Counted from the stretch's first letter, positions 12,260 to 21,309 are shown. The stretch is 64,000 nt of DNA from Tepidiforma sp. (GCF_026003995.1 NZ_BPIG01000004.1:186001-250000); one strand, 5' to 3'. Made by a program: numbers and translations. The notes: generated by a model from the letters alone, not told the origin.

Positions 12260-12287
12260 GGCCGCTTCGGCAACAGGGGGCGACGCG

Positions 12288-13697
12288 TCAGGGGGCGGTG
12301 AAGAGGACGTCGCCGGGCCCGAGTTCAGGGATTTCGCCCGGGGGGACGTAGACGGCGCCGGCAGCATCCGGGTAGTACCACCGAACGGCCGGGCCAAGGT
12401 TGGCGCCGCCGAAGACGGTCAGCCAGCCGGGGACGTTGCCGGCGGCGTAGACGGTCGCCCCGGGCGGGAGGTCGGGGTACTCGGCGCGGAGGGCATCGAC
12501 CCAGCGCTGCTGTTCGCCGGGCCCCCAGCGGGTCCAGTCGGCGACGCGGTCACCGAGGGCGACGGCGGCGAGGATGAGGGCGGCGATGCCGGCAGCGGCC
12601 GGGACGGCGCGCGGGAGCCGCGGGAATCGCGCGAGGAGGTCGGCGGCGAGGATGGCGAGGCCGAGGGCGAGCCAGGGAATGGTGAAGTAGAGGTAGCGCG
12701 GGCCGATACCGAGCTGGTTCGGCGCGACGGCGAAGAGGGAGAGGAGCGCGCCGCCGAGGAGGATGGCGGGCGGCCAGCGGCGAAGCGCTGCTGAACCGAG
12801 CGCGAGGAGCGGGACGACGGGAATCGAGAGCTGCTGAAGCGTATGCCGCCAGCCTGAGACCCCAAAGAGCTGCTCGCGGAATGGAAGGAGCAAGAATTCG
12901 AGGCAGGCGCGGTAGTTGCGCGAGGCGTGGCTGCCCCAGTCGAAAATGTCGCGGTTGGCGAAGGGTTCGGTGAAAACGCGGGTGCGGATGACGACGTAGA
13001 GTGCTGTGAGGACGGCGAACGGCAGGAGGGGCAGCCAGGTTTCGCGGCGTCGGAGCTGCCAGCGGGCAGTGACAGCGACGTGCCAGGCAGCGAGAACGGG
13101 AACGGCGACCCAGGCGCCTTCGCGGGTCATCGCGCCGAGGGCGAGGAGCGCCGCAGAGAGGCCGACGAGCCGCCCGCGCACCGGCTGGCCGGGGGGCGTC
13201 GCGGCGAGAAAGGCGAGCCAGGCGCCGAGCGCGAGCGGCAGCGCGAGGCTGTTGACGGACGAGACCCACGCGACGGCCTGGTACGGGCCGGGGTGGAGCG
13301 CGACGATGCCGGCGGCGATGGCGCGGACCGGCGGGCGGGGGTCGATGCGGGCGGCGATGGCCCACGTGAGGGCGGCGGCAGCGAGGTGGCCGGCCAGAAC
13401 GAGCAGGTGATAAGGCCAGGTGCGGCCGCCGGCGACCGGCTCGAGCAGCTCGAAGGTCAGGAAGGCGAGCGGACGCCAGAAGTCGCGGGTGAAGGGGAGG
13501 AGCGGCTCGCTGCTCCAGGGGGTCAAGACGGCGCGGGCATAGTCGGCGGTCGAGAGGTCGCGGGCGGCGACGAGGTAGAAGTAATCGTCGAGCCAGAACG
13601 GCGACGTGACGGCCGGCGCATAGGCCGCGGCCGCGGCGGCGAGGATGAGGAGGAGGGGCCACCACCGGCGGGCCGCCCGCTGGAGCGGTTCGCGCAT
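12288..13697 (-). CDS. Polytopic GT-C-like glycosyltransferase or related membrane protein
   Basis: 469 residues with about ten predicted membrane helices and a soluble C-terminal tail. After the first helix comes SPFWLDDYFYL, which resembles the acidic first-loop motif of GT-C glycosyltransferases of the PMT/ArnT type that use lipid-linked sugars. Further loops contain RPLAFLTFELLEP. The donor and acceptor cannot be told. It lies 25 bases downstream of recG on the same strand, with TACACT seven bases before the ATG, so it may be transcribed both with recG and alone. O-antigen ligase-like function is an alternative. Confidence 0.6.
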   Translation of the reverse strand: MREPLQRAARRWWPLLLILAAAAAAYAPAVTSPFWLDDYFYLVAARDLSTADYARAVLTPWSSEPLLPFTRDFWRPLAFLTFELLEPVAGGRTWPYHLLVLAGHLAAAALTWAIAARIDPRPPVRAIAAGIVALHPGPYQAVAWVSSVNSLALPLALGAWLAFLAATPPGQPVRGRLVGLSAALLALGAMTREGAWVAVPVLAAWHVAVTARWQLRRRETWLPLLPFAVLTALYVVIRTRVFTEPFANRDIFDWGSHASRNYRACLEFLLLPFREQLFGVSGWRHTLQQLSIPVVPLLALGSAALRRWPPAILLGGALLSLFAVAPNQLGIGPRYLYFTIPWLALGLAILAADLLARFPRLPRAVPAAAGIAALILAAVALGDRVADWTRWGPGEQQRWVDALRAEYPDLPPGATVYAAGNVPGWLTVFGGANLGPAVRWYYPDAAGAVYVPPGEIPELGPGDVLFTAP

Positions 13698-13704
13698 CCG
13701 GCGC

Positions 13705-13710
13705 AGTGTA
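13705..13710 (-). promoter_or_regulatory. TACACT -10-like box upstream of GT-C-like gene
   Basis: TACACT sits in the 25-base gap after recG, seven bases before the ATG at 13697, matching the leaderless pattern seen elsewhere. Confidence 0.4.
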
Positions 13711-13722
13711 CCCGAACGACGT

Positions 13723-16164
13723 TCAGTTGGCTTCGGCGGCGCGGTCGAGGAATGGGCGGACGGCGGCCGCGAGGGGGGCGTGTTCGGGGTGTTCGAGGCG
13801 GGGGTCGCGGGCGAGGACGCGCGCGGCGAGGCTGCGGGCGCGGAGGAGGATGTCGCGGTCGGTGAGGCGGGCGACGCGGAGCATGGTGTTCGTGCCGCTC
13901 TGGAGGCGGCCCCAGGTTTCGCCTTCGCCGCGCATGCGGAGGTCGACCTCGGCGAGGGCGAAGCCGTCGGTGGTTTCGCACATGGCGTTGAGCCGCTCGC
14001 GGGCGTCGGGGCCGGGGTCTTCTTCGCTGGAAAAGAGGATGCAGTAGCTCTGCTTCGCGCCGCGGCCGACGCGGCCCCGGAACTGGTGGAGCTGGCTGAG
14101 GCCGAACCGCTCGGCGCCTTCGATGACGATGACGGTCGCGTTGGGGACGTCGATGCCAACTTCGATGACGCTGGTGGAGACGAGGACCTGCGCTTCGTTG
14201 CGGGCGAAGCGCTGCATCGCCTCGTCCTTCTGGCGGGCGGTCATGCGGCCGTGGAGGAGTTCGACGGCGTAGCCTGAGAGCGGGCCGGTGCGGAGGAATT
14301 CGTACTCCTCTTCGGCGGAGCGGACCTCGAGCGACTCGGATTCTTCGACGAGCGGGCAGATGACGTAGACCTGTTCGCCGGCATCGAGCCGTTTGCGGAG
14401 GAAGCGGTAGGCGTCTTCGCGCTCGTCGGGGCGGTACCAGCGGGTGCGGATGGGCTGGCGGCCGGGGGGCAGCTCGTCGAGGGTGGAGACCTCGAGGTCG
14501 CCGTAGACGGTGAGGGCGAGGGTGCGCGGGATGGGCGTGGCAGTCATCACGAGCAGGTGGGGGTTGAGGCCCTTCTGGCGGAGCTTCGCGCGCTGCATGA
14601 CGCCGAAGCGGTGCTGCTCATCGACGACGGCGAGGCCGAGGCGGGGGAACTGGAGGTCGTCCTCGATGAGCGCGTGGGTGCCGATGACGATGTCAGCGCC
14701 GCCGTGGGCGGCATCGCCGCGGACCTGCGCCTTCTGCGCCGGGGTGAGCGAGCCCGTGACGAGGAGGATGCGGAGCGGCCGCCCGAGCCACGGGGGGCTG
14801 AAGACGCCGTCGAGGGCGGAGAGTTCGCCGCCGCCGAGGAGGCGGGCGAGGGAGCGGTAGTGCTGCTCGGCGAGGATTTCGGTCGGGGCCATGAGGGCAG
14901 CCTGGAACCCCGAGGCGACGGCGGCGAGCATCGCGGCGAAGGCGACGACCGTCTTCCCAGAGCCCACATCGCCCTGGAGGAGGCGGAGCATCGGGTTGGG
15001 GCCGCGGAGGTCGCGCTCGATCTCGGCGAGGGCGCGGTGCTGGGCGCGGGTGAGGGGGAAGGGGAGGGCTTCGAGGAAGCGGCCCCGGAGCGGACCAAAA
15101 TCGAGGGACGGGGCGTCGTTGTCGCGCTGCCATTCGGCGCGCCGGATGAGCACGGCGCACTGGACGGCGAGGAATTCGCCGAGGGCGAGGCGCTGGCGGG
15201 CGGCCTCGGCGTCCTCGGCTTTCGCGGGGGAGTGGTAGGTGCGGATGGCCGCGGCGATGGGCGGGATGCCCTCTTCGCGGCGGAGCCACGCGGGAATGGG
15301 GTCATCGACGAGGTCGGCGGCGAGCTCGACGGCGCGCGCCACGGCGGCGCGGATGGTCTTCTGGCCGAGGCCGGCGGTGGCGGGGTAGACGGGTTCGAGG
15401 CGGGCGAAGGCATCGCCCCCGCGGTCGAGCTGCTCGAACTCGGGGTTTTCGAGCTGAAGACGGCCGCGGTAGCTGCGTACCCGGCCGGCGAGGACGAGCC
15501 GGTCGCCCTCGCGGAGGCTGCGGGCAACGTAGGGCATGTTCCACCAGACGACCGGCAGCGCCCCGGTGCCGTCGGAGACGAGGCCGCGGGCGCCGCGCAC
15601 CCGGCCGCGGACGCGGAACTCGGCGATATCGAGGAGTTCGCCGACGATGGTCTGGAGTTCGGAGCCGGGCTGGAGGTCGGCGATGCGGCGGAGGTTGGTG
15701 TAGTCGTTGAAGCGGCGGGGGAAGAGGAAGACGGCATCGCCGACGGTGGCGACGCCGAGCTTTTCGAACCGGGCTGCGGCGCCGCGGGGCAGGCCGGGGA
15801 GGGCGGCGATGGGGCTCGCGGGGCCGATCGGCGGCGGCGGGGGCGGAGGTTCAGCGGGGCGAGCCTGCCTCCGGCGGGCCGGCGCGGCTGGCGGCGGCGC
15901 CGGGACCGGAGCGCCCAGGTCAGCAAGCACGCGGTCGACCCAGCGCTCCCGTTCGCCGGGCGGGAGCGAACGGTAGCCGCCGGGCGGCAGCTGGCGGACC
16001 GCGGCGGCGAGGGGCGAGCCGCGGAGCTGGCCGTCTTCGGCCAGCTGGATGAGAAGGCGGTCGAGGCCGCCGAGGACGGCGGTGTTGCGGCAGCCGCCCT
16101 GCCGTTCGAGTTCGAAAACGCGGCGGAGGCGGGCGGTATCGAGGGCGCGGGCGGTGCCGCTCAT
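13723..16164 (-). CDS. recG: ATP-dependent DNA helicase RecG
   Basis: 813 residues, on the long side for RecG. The first about 120 residues are a poorly conserved extension ending in a proline/arginine-rich linker (PAEPPPPPPPIGPASP). The wedge/OB domain follows (FPRRFNDYTNLRRI), then the helicase core with Walker A GDVGSGKT, VVDEQHRFG (motif II), MTATPIPRTLAL (motif III) and STSVIEVGIDVPNA. RecG reverses stalled replication forks. The ATG overlaps the degV stop as ATGA, so the two are co-translated. Confidence 0.95.
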   Translation of the reverse strand: MSGTARALDTARLRRVFELERQGGCRNTAVLGGLDRLLIQLAEDGQLRGSPLAAAVRQLPPGGYRSLPPGERERWVDRVLADLGAPVPAPPPAAPARRRQARPAEPPPPPPPIGPASPIAALPGLPRGAAARFEKLGVATVGDAVFLFPRRFNDYTNLRRIADLQPGSELQTIVGELLDIAEFRVRGRVRGARGLVSDGTGALPVVWWNMPYVARSLREGDRLVLAGRVRSYRGRLQLENPEFEQLDRGGDAFARLEPVYPATAGLGQKTIRAAVARAVELAADLVDDPIPAWLRREEGIPPIAAAIRTYHSPAKAEDAEAARQRLALGEFLAVQCAVLIRRAEWQRDNDAPSLDFGPLRGRFLEALPFPLTRAQHRALAEIERDLRGPNPMLRLLQGDVGSGKTVVAFAAMLAAVASGFQAALMAPTEILAEQHYRSLARLLGGGELSALDGVFSPPWLGRPLRILLVTGSLTPAQKAQVRGDAAHGGADIVIGTHALIEDDLQFPRLGLAVVDEQHRFGVMQRAKLRQKGLNPHLLVMTATPIPRTLALTVYGDLEVSTLDELPPGRQPIRTRWYRPDEREDAYRFLRKRLDAGEQVYVICPLVEESESLEVRSAEEEYEFLRTGPLSGYAVELLHGRMTARQKDEAMQRFARNEAQVLVSTSVIEVGIDVPNATVIVIEGAERFGLSQLHQFRGRVGRGAKQSYCILFSSEEDPGPDARERLNAMCETTDGFALAEVDLRMRGEGETWGRLQSGTNTMLRVARLTDRDILLRARSLAARVLARDPRLEHPEHAPLAAAVRPFLDRAAEAN

Positions 16165-17000
16165 TCGCGGGCGAGCGCGGCGACGCCGAAGGCGCCGGGG
16201 CCGGTGTAGGTGCCGACGACGGGACCGAGGTAGGCGGCGTGGAGCGCGGTATGCGGCAGCTGCGGGCGGAGGCGCTCGATGGCGGCCTCGGCCTCCGCGG
16301 GGAGGTCGCCGTGGGCGATGAACATCTCCTTCGCGCGGGGCATCCCGGCGGCGAGTTCGAGGATGCGCTCGTGGGCGCGTGCGCGGGTACGGACGCGTTC
16401 GAAGGGGGCGACCTCGCCCTGGTCGACGGTCAGGATTGGCTTGATGCTCAGGATGGAGCCGATGAGCGAGCGGGCGCGGCCGATGCGGCCGCCGCGCTGG
16501 AGGTACTCGAGCGTGTCGACGGCGACGTAGACGGTGACGCGGTCCATGGCGCGGCGGGCGACGGCGACGACGTCGCTGAGGGAGGCGCCGGCAGCCGCCG
16601 CCCGCGCGGCCTCGAGGACGATGAGGCCGAGGCCGACGCTGACGTTGTAGGAATCGATGAGGTCGATGTGGATGTCGTGCTTGAGGGTCTCGCGGGCGAC
16701 GGAGGCGGAGTTGAGCGTGCCGGAAAGCTTCGAAGAGATGTGGATGGAGACGATCTCGGCGCCGTCGGCGGCGGCAGCGCGGTAGGCCTGCTGGAAGCGC
16801 TCGACGGAGGGCTGGCTGGTGCGCGGGAGGACGTTCGAGGTGCGGAGCCGCTGATAGAAGTCGACCGGGGTGATGGCGGAGCCGTCTTCGAACGCTTCTT
16901 CGCCGAAGATGACCGTGAGGGGCACGACGGTGATGCCGTGCTCGGCCGCGAGCGCGGGCGGGAGGTCGCAGGTCGAATCGGTGACGATGCGAACGGTCAT
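16161..17000 (-). CDS. DegV family fatty-acid-binding protein
   Basis: A 279-residue DegV-fold protein. The N-terminus VRIVTDSTCDLPPALAAEHG and the TSQPS loop (residues 60-64, in LPRTSQPSVERFQQAY) are family hallmarks, as is SIHISSKLSGTLNSA. Known members bind a fatty acid and serve as the FakB subunit for fatty acid kinase. No fakA partner is visible here. It is the first gene of degV-recG-GT-C, with a TATACT box 25 bases before the ATG. Confidence 0.88.
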   Translation of the reverse strand: MTVRIVTDSTCDLPPALAAEHGITVVPLTVIFGEEAFEDGSAITPVDFYQRLRTSNVLPRTSQPSVERFQQAYRAAAADGAEIVSIHISSKLSGTLNSASVARETLKHDIHIDLIDSYNVSVGLGLIVLEAARAAAAGASLSDVVAVARRAMDRVTVYVAVDTLEYLQRGGRIGRARSLIGSILSIKPILTVDQGEVAPFERVRTRARAHERILELAAGMPRAKEMFIAHGDLPAEAEAAIERLRPQLPHTALHAAYLGPVVGTYTGPGAFGVAALARE

Positions 17001-17025
17001 AATTGATCAGGCGCCTATGCGGGAG

Positions 17026-17031
17026 AGTATA
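17026..17031 (-). promoter_or_regulatory. TATACT -10 box for degV-recG transcript
   Basis: TATACT on the minus strand lies 25 bases upstream of the degV ATG in the 64-base divergent gap shared with rpe. It predicts a short leader rather than a leaderless message. Confidence 0.45.
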
Positions 17032-17050
17032 AGGGTTCGCAACGAGCGGG

Positions 17051-17056
17051 TAGAAT
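17051..17056 (+). promoter_or_regulatory. TAGAAT -10 box for rpe, leaderless spacing
   Basis: TAGAAT is followed after eight bases by the rpe ATG at 17065. It is the divergent partner of the degV promoter. Confidence 0.45.
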
Positions 17057-17064
17057 AGTTGGCC

Positions 17065-17730
17065 ATGGCGATGGTAAAGCTGGCGCCGTCGATCCTGACG
17101 GCGGATTTCGGGCGGCTGGCCGACGAAGTGCGGGCGGCGGAGGCGGGCGGCGCGGACATGCTGCACCTCGACGTGATGGACGGGCGGTTCGTGCCGAACA
17201 TCACGTTCGGCGCGCTCGTGGTGGAGGCGCTGCGGAAGGTGACCTCGCTGCCATTCGACATCCACCTGATGACGGTGGAGCCGGAGCGGCTGATCGACCA
17301 GTTCGCGGAGACGGCGGACATCATCAACGTGCACATCGAGGTGTCGCCGCACATCAACCGGACGCTGGACGCGATACACCGGCTGGGGAAGAAGGCGGGG
17401 GTGTGCATCAACCCCGGGACGCCGGTGGCGGCGATCGAAGAGTCGCTGCCGGATGCAGACCAGGTGATGGTGATGACGATCAACCCGGGCTGGGGCGGGC
17501 AGCAGATGATTCGGCGGCAGCTCGAGAAGGTGGCCCAGGTCCGGCGGCTGCTCGACGCGGGCGGTTTCGCGGCGGACATCGAAATCGACGGCGGGGTCAA
17601 GGCGCACAACGCCGGCGACTGTGTCCGCGCGGGGGCGACGGTGCTGGTGTGCGGGAGCTCGGTCTACAACGCCGAGAAGAGCGTCGCGGAGAACCTCGCG
17701 GAGCTGCGCCGCGCGGTTTCGGGCCTGTAG
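17065..17730 (+). CDS. rpe: Ribulose-phosphate 3-epimerase
   Basis: A 221-residue TIM barrel that interconverts ribulose-5-P and xylulose-5-P in the pentose phosphate pathway. KLAPSILTADFGRL, MLHLDVMDGRFVPNITFG (metal-binding His and Asp), FDIHLM and the C-terminal EIDGGVKAHNA are all present. Start choices are ATG at 17065 or 17071; the first fits the -10 box. A 19-bp tandem duplication spans its stop codon. Confidence 0.95.
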   Translation: MAMVKLAPSILTADFGRLADEVRAAEAGGADMLHLDVMDGRFVPNITFGALVVEALRKVTSLPFDIHLMTVEPERLIDQFAETADIINVHIEVSPHINRTLDAIHRLGKKAGVCINPGTPVAAIEESLPDADQVMVMTINPGWGGQQMIRRQLEKVAQVRRLLDAGGFAADIEIDGGVKAHNAGDCVRAGATVLVCGSSVYNAEKSVAENLAELRRAVSGL

Positions 17731-17761
17731 CGCTCAGCGGATCCTGTAGCGCTCAGCGGAT
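17724..17761. repeat. Perfect 19-bp tandem duplication spanning two convergent gene ends
   Basis: The unit cctgtagcgctcagcggat occurs twice in direct tandem (17724-17742 and 17743-17761). Each copy contains both the rpe stop (TAG) and, read on the other strand, the TGA of the downstream convergent gene. The duplication therefore separated two gene ends that lay within one 19-bp segment. Confidence 0.9.
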
Positions 17762-17965
17762 GGTGATGCCGGCCTCGCGGAGGCGGGCGAGGAGGCCGAT
17801 GGCTTCCTCGAGCTCCGTGTCGCGCTCGTGGGCCTGGCCTTCGTAGAGCAGATAGTCGAGGTCGCCGGCGGTGTAGCCGTACCGTTCGAGGATATCGAGC
17901 GCCTGGCGGACGGCTTCCTGCGTATCGGGGACGTGGCGGGCGATCCAGTCGTCGGTGGTGCGCAT
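17753..17965 (-). CDS. Small acidic protein of unknown function
   Basis: A 70-residue soluble protein rich in Glu, Asp, Arg and Leu, predicted mostly helical (AVRQALDILERYGYTAGDLD, then ELEEAIGLLARLREAG). No known family recognised. A clear GGAGGA ribosome binding site precedes the ATG at 17965, which supports it being real. It converges on rpe and is followed upstream by the flagellar locus. Nothing indicates function. Confidence 0.6.
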   Translation of the reverse strand: MRTTDDWIARHVPDTQEAVRQALDILERYGYTAGDLDYLLYEGQAHERDTELEEAIGLLARLREAGITIR

Positions 17966-18085
17966 CGGCGGTCCTCCGTCGGGCGGGTACTGCCAGTGTG
18001 CCACAGCGCCATGAGGCGTGCGGGGGCCGGAGGGCCGCGAAAGCGGGCCCATCGGGCGAAACCCTGAATTTCGCGGCGGCGGGCG

Positions 18086-18125
18086 GATTGTCACTCAATC
18101 TCCACCGTGTTCACCCGATTGTCAC
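18086..18125 (+). repeat. Direct repeat pair (gattgtcac) 31 bp apart, upstream of first flagellin
   Basis: The 9-mer gattgtcac occurs at 18086-18094 and 18117-18125, exactly 31 bp start to start, about three helical turns. Equivalent pairs with the same spacing precede the other two flagellin genes. The second copy overlaps the sigma-28-like -10 box. Confidence 0.6.
18095..18121 (+). promoter_or_regulatory. Candidate sigma-28 (FliA) promoter for first flagellin
   Basis: TCAA (18095-18098), a 15-base spacer and CCCGATTG (18114-18121) resemble the TAAA-N15-GCCGATAA consensus for flagellar sigma factors. The presence of flgM downstream shows that such a sigma factor is in use. Confidence 0.4.
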
Positions 18126-18207
18126 CGTAGAAGGCCCGGGAGGGCGGCAACCTCGCCGGGGCGACATCACCAGCCGGCCGGGCATGGACCGGCGAAGGAG
18201 CACGACG

Positions 18208-19752
18208 ATGACTCGGATCATGACGAACGTGAGCGCCATCAACGGGCAGCGGAACCTCGCGAAGACGGGCCTGAAGATGGGGAAGACGCTGGAGAAGCTG
18301 GCGAGCGGCTACCGGATCAACCGGGCGGCGGACGATGCGGCGGGGCTCGCGATCAGCGAGAAGATGCGGGCGCAGATCCGGGGGAACAAGCAGGCGCTCC
18401 GGAACGCGCAGGACGGGATTTCGATGCTGCAGACGGCGGAAGGCGCGATGGACGAAGTGCACGCCATCCTGCAGCGGATGCGGGAGCTGGCGGTGCAGGC
18501 GGCGAACGGCACCTACGCCGACAACGGCCCGGAGCGGACGAGCATCGGCGAAGAGATCGTGCAGCTGCGGAAGGAGATCGACCGGATCGCCTACAGCACG
18601 GAGTTCAACGGGCAGAAGGTGCTGACGGGCGCGCTTTCCAGCGTCTCGGCGGGCGTGGCCGCCGCGAACCTCGTGCAGGGGGAAACCATCGGCTACGCGA
18701 ACGCCGGCGCCGCCGCGACGCACCTGGTCTCGGGCGACCCGCTGCCCTCGGGCGGCACTCGCACGGTGACCTTCAGCACCGCGCCGGCCGGCGATTACGT
18801 CTTCGTGAACAACGGCGGCGTGCTCGAGATGCGGCTGGGGAGCGCGAGCGGCACGCTCGTCGCGACGGCGGCCGGGTTCGCCTCCGGGTCGACGATCCCG
18901 GGCGGCTCGGCGGGCTCGGTGGTGTTCAGCAACGGCTTCACGCTGACGATTACGACGGACCCGGGCGCCTACAACTGGACGAGCTTCCTCGCGGACATGG
19001 CCGTGGGCGGGAACTCGAACCTCTCGATCAACGGACTCACGGCGACGACCATCACTGCGACGACCGCGCGGCCGCAGACCTACACCTTCACCTCGCCCGG
19101 GGCCGGCCAGCTGACGCTCACGGGCGCCGACGGAACCTCGCAGACCCTGACGATCACGAACATGGCGCCGAACGAAACGCGGACGCTGGACTTCAACCAG
19201 CTGGGCGTGAGCGTGACGCTGCAGACCGGCCCCGCGGGGCGGACGGCGGCGCAGGTCATCACCGACCTGACCGGCGCGACGAACAACACGGTCATCATCG
19301 AAGGCACGGGGAACACGTCGACCCTGCAGGTGGGCGCGAACGTGCCGGATACGCTCCAGCTGGAGTTCGTGAGCATGCTGAGCGAGAACCTCGGTTCGCC
19401 GGCGTACAAGCTGGGCGGGCCGACGGGGCTCATCACGGTGCTGGGCGACCAGGTGGTGAAGACGATCCAGGACGCGCACAACCTGATGAGCGCGCTCGAC
19501 GGGGCGATCCAGACCCTGAACAGCCGGCGCGGCACGCTCGGCGCGGCGCAGAACCGGCTCGAGCACACGATCAACAGCCTCGGCGTGGCGGTCGAGAACC
19601 TGACGGCGAGCGAGAGCCGCATCCGGGATGCGGACATCGCCGAGCTTTCGAGCGACCTGGTGGCGTCGAACATCCTGCAGTCGGCCGGCGTGGCGGTGCT
19701 GGCGCAGGCGAACCAGACGCCGCAGGCGGTGCTGCAGCTGCTCCAGCGCTAA
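18208..19752 (+). CDS. Flagellin (long form)
   Basis: 514 residues. The conserved N-terminal coiled-coil D0/D1 (about 1-150, LEKLASGYRINRAADDAAGL and ISMLQTAEGAMDEVHAIL) and the C-terminal D1/D0 (about 425-514, LEHTINSLGVAVENLTASES) assemble the filament core. The central 270 residues are surface-exposed, Gly/Thr-rich beta modules including flagellin-IN-like repeats (YTFTSPGAGQLTLTGADGTS). It is about 115 residues longer than the two flagellins that follow, and uses the G-ending codons normal for this genome throughout. A GAAGGAG site lies seven bases before the ATG. Exported by the flagellar type III system. Confidence 0.95.
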   Translation: MTRIMTNVSAINGQRNLAKTGLKMGKTLEKLASGYRINRAADDAAGLAISEKMRAQIRGNKQALRNAQDGISMLQTAEGAMDEVHAILQRMRELAVQAANGTYADNGPERTSIGEEIVQLRKEIDRIAYSTEFNGQKVLTGALSSVSAGVAAANLVQGETIGYANAGAAATHLVSGDPLPSGGTRTVTFSTAPAGDYVFVNNGGVLEMRLGSASGTLVATAAGFASGSTIPGGSAGSVVFSNGFTLTITTDPGAYNWTSFLADMAVGGNSNLSINGLTATTITATTARPQTYTFTSPGAGQLTLTGADGTSQTLTITNMAPNETRTLDFNQLGVSVTLQTGPAGRTAAQVITDLTGATNNTVIIEGTGNTSTLQVGANVPDTLQLEFVSMLSENLGSPAYKLGGPTGLITVLGDQVVKTIQDAHNLMSALDGAIQTLNSRRGTLGAAQNRLEHTINSLGVAVENLTASESRIRDADIAELSSDLVASNILQSAGVAVLAQANQTPQAVLQLLQR

Positions 19753-19783
19753 TCCGCGGACTGATCGAGGCCGCTCTCCCGGG

Positions 19784-19817
19784 ACGGGGAGGTCACGCAG
19801 GGTGACCTCCCCGTTTC
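19784..19817 (+). terminator. Hairpin terminator after first flagellin
   Basis: A perfect 13-bp stem (acggggaggtcac and its complement) with a 5-base loop is followed by TTTCCC. The short U-run makes it a probable rather than ideal intrinsic terminator. It would let each flagellin be a separate transcript. Confidence 0.65.
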
Positions 19818-19843
19818 CCGTGTGCGCCGGTGACAGGCGGGGG

Positions 19844-19883
19844 AATTGCCACCCGTCATCCACCGGGAGCACGGAATCGTCAC
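19844..19883 (+). repeat. Direct repeat pair (aattgccac / aatcgtcac) 31 bp apart, upstream of second flagellin
   Basis: aattgccac at 19844 and aatcgtcac at 19875 match the 9-mers upstream of the first flagellin and have the same 31-bp spacing. They lie about 140 bases before the ATG. Confidence 0.55.
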
Positions 19884-19917
19884 CGGCGTCTCCCCTGCGG
19901 TTCCCGTCCTGCACCCC

Positions 19918-19942
19918 TAATCGTTCGTGACGGCGGCGATAA
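19918..19942 (+). promoter_or_regulatory. Candidate sigma-28 (FliA) promoter for second flagellin
   Basis: TAAT (19918-19921), a 13-base spacer and GGCGATAA (19935-19942), seven of eight positions matching the GCCGATAA -10 consensus. The leader to the ATG would be about 75 bases. Confidence 0.45.
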
Positions 19943-20023
19943 CCAAGGCGTCACGCCTGCCCAAAACCACGCGGGGCAGGGCCCGGGGCTTCCCCCGGAG
20001 CACGACGGAAGGGGAGACGCAGG

Positions 20024-21217
20024 ATGTCTTCGATCGTCACGAACGTTGCTGCCCTGAACGGTCAGCGCAACCTCAACATCACGGCCGCGAAGATGGGGAA
20101 GGTGCTGGAGAAGCTCTCCAGCGGCTACCGCATCAACCGCGCGGCCGATGATGCCGCCGGCCTCGGCATCTCCGAAAAGATGCGCGCCCAGATCCGCGGC
20201 AACAGCCAGGCCATCCGCAACGCCAAGGACGGCATCTCCATGATCCAGACCGCCGAAGGCGCCATGGACGAGATCCACTCCATCCTCCAGCGCATGCGCG
20301 AGCTGGGCGTCCAGGCCGCGAACGACACCTACGACAGCGCGGCGCGGACCTCGATCGGCACGGAGATCATGCAGCTCCGGCAGGAGATCGACCGGATCGC
20401 GAACGCGACGAGCTTCAACGGCCAGAATCTCCTCACCGGCGCCCTCACCGGCACCCTCGGCGGCGCCACCGGCACCGACCTCGTCGTCAACGACGCCGTC
20501 GGCGCGGCCATCGCCACCGAAATCAACGTCGCTGGCGCCAAGCCCGGCACCTACACCTTCAGCTACAACGCCACCACCGACGAACTCACCCTCACCGGCC
20601 CCAGCGGCCAGGCCCAGGTCATCACCGTCTCCGCCATCGCCGCCAACGGCTCCCAGACCCTCAACTTCAACCAGCTCGGCATCTCCATCAAGCTCAACTC
20701 CACCGCCGGCGAAACCGCCGACAACATCGGCGCCGCACTCACCGCCGCCGCCAACGACACCATCGTCGTCACCGGCTCCGGCGCTGCCGCCCTCCAGGTC
20801 GGCGCCAACACCACCGCCTACGACGTCATGAACGTCAGCTTCAACGACGTCCGCGCCACCCAGGCCACCGGCCTCAACCTCCTCTCCGGCGGCGGCGTCG
20901 ACTGGACCTCCGCTTCCACCATCGTGGCGAGCAACACCGCCGCCCAGGCCTTCATCAACCAGATCGATGCGGCGATCACGACCCTCAACACCCGCCGCTC
21001 CGACCTCGGCGCCGCCCAGAACCGCCTCGAGCACACCGTCAACAGCCTCGGCGTCGCCGTCGAAAACCTCACCGCCAGCGAGAGCCGCATCCGCGACGCC
21101 GACGTCGCCCAGCTCTCGACGCAGCTGGTGAGCAGCCAGATCCTCCAGCAGGCGGGCACGGCGGTGCTGGCGCAGGCGAACCAGTCGAGCCAGGCGGTCC
21201 TGAGCCTCCTCCGGTAA
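20024..21217 (+). CDS. Flagellin (short form A)
   Basis: 397 residues with intact D0/D1 termini and a compact central domain of flagellin-IN-like modules (YTFSYNATTDELTLTGPSGQ). Over 20087-20336 and 20414-21119 it is almost base-for-base identical to the next flagellin at a constant offset of 1462 bp, and those blocks use C-ending codons. The remaining stretches (first about 60 bases, 20337-20413, and the last about 100 bases) differ and use G-ending codons. This mosaic points to gene conversion. A GGAAGGGGAG site precedes the ATG. Confidence 0.96.
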   Translation: MSSIVTNVAALNGQRNLNITAAKMGKVLEKLSSGYRINRAADDAAGLGISEKMRAQIRGNSQAIRNAKDGISMIQTAEGAMDEIHSILQRMRELGVQAANDTYDSAARTSIGTEIMQLRQEIDRIANATSFNGQNLLTGALTGTLGGATGTDLVVNDAVGAAIATEINVAGAKPGTYTFSYNATTDELTLTGPSGQAQVITVSAIAANGSQTLNFNQLGISIKLNSTAGETADNIGAALTAAANDTIVVTGSGAAALQVGANTTAYDVMNVSFNDVRATQATGLNLLSGGGVDWTSASTIVASNTAAQAFINQIDAAITTLNTRRSDLGAAQNRLEHTVNSLGVAVENLTASESRIRDADVAQLSTQLVSSQILQQAGTAVLAQANQSSQAVLSLLR

Positions 21218-21246
21218 GCCAGCCGTAACGCCGGCATTCCCCTGGG

Positions 21247-21274
21247 GCGGCCCTCCCGGTGACGGGAGGGCCGC
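21247..21274 (+). terminator. Hairpin terminator after second flagellin
   Basis: A perfect 12-bp stem (gcggccctcccg / cgggagggccgc) with a GTGA tetraloop lies 30 bases after the stop. It is followed by only TT, so it may act as a terminator or as a 3' stabiliser. Confidence 0.6.
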
Positions 21275-21309
21275 TTCGGTGCGCCGGGCGGCGTGCGCCG
21301 CGTTCACCG

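Noticed and set aside
13723..17607. Single giant minus frame joining recG with sequence opposite rpe
   Set aside because: RecG homology and the ATGA overlap with degV fix the start at 16164; the upstream part is antisense to degV and rpe.
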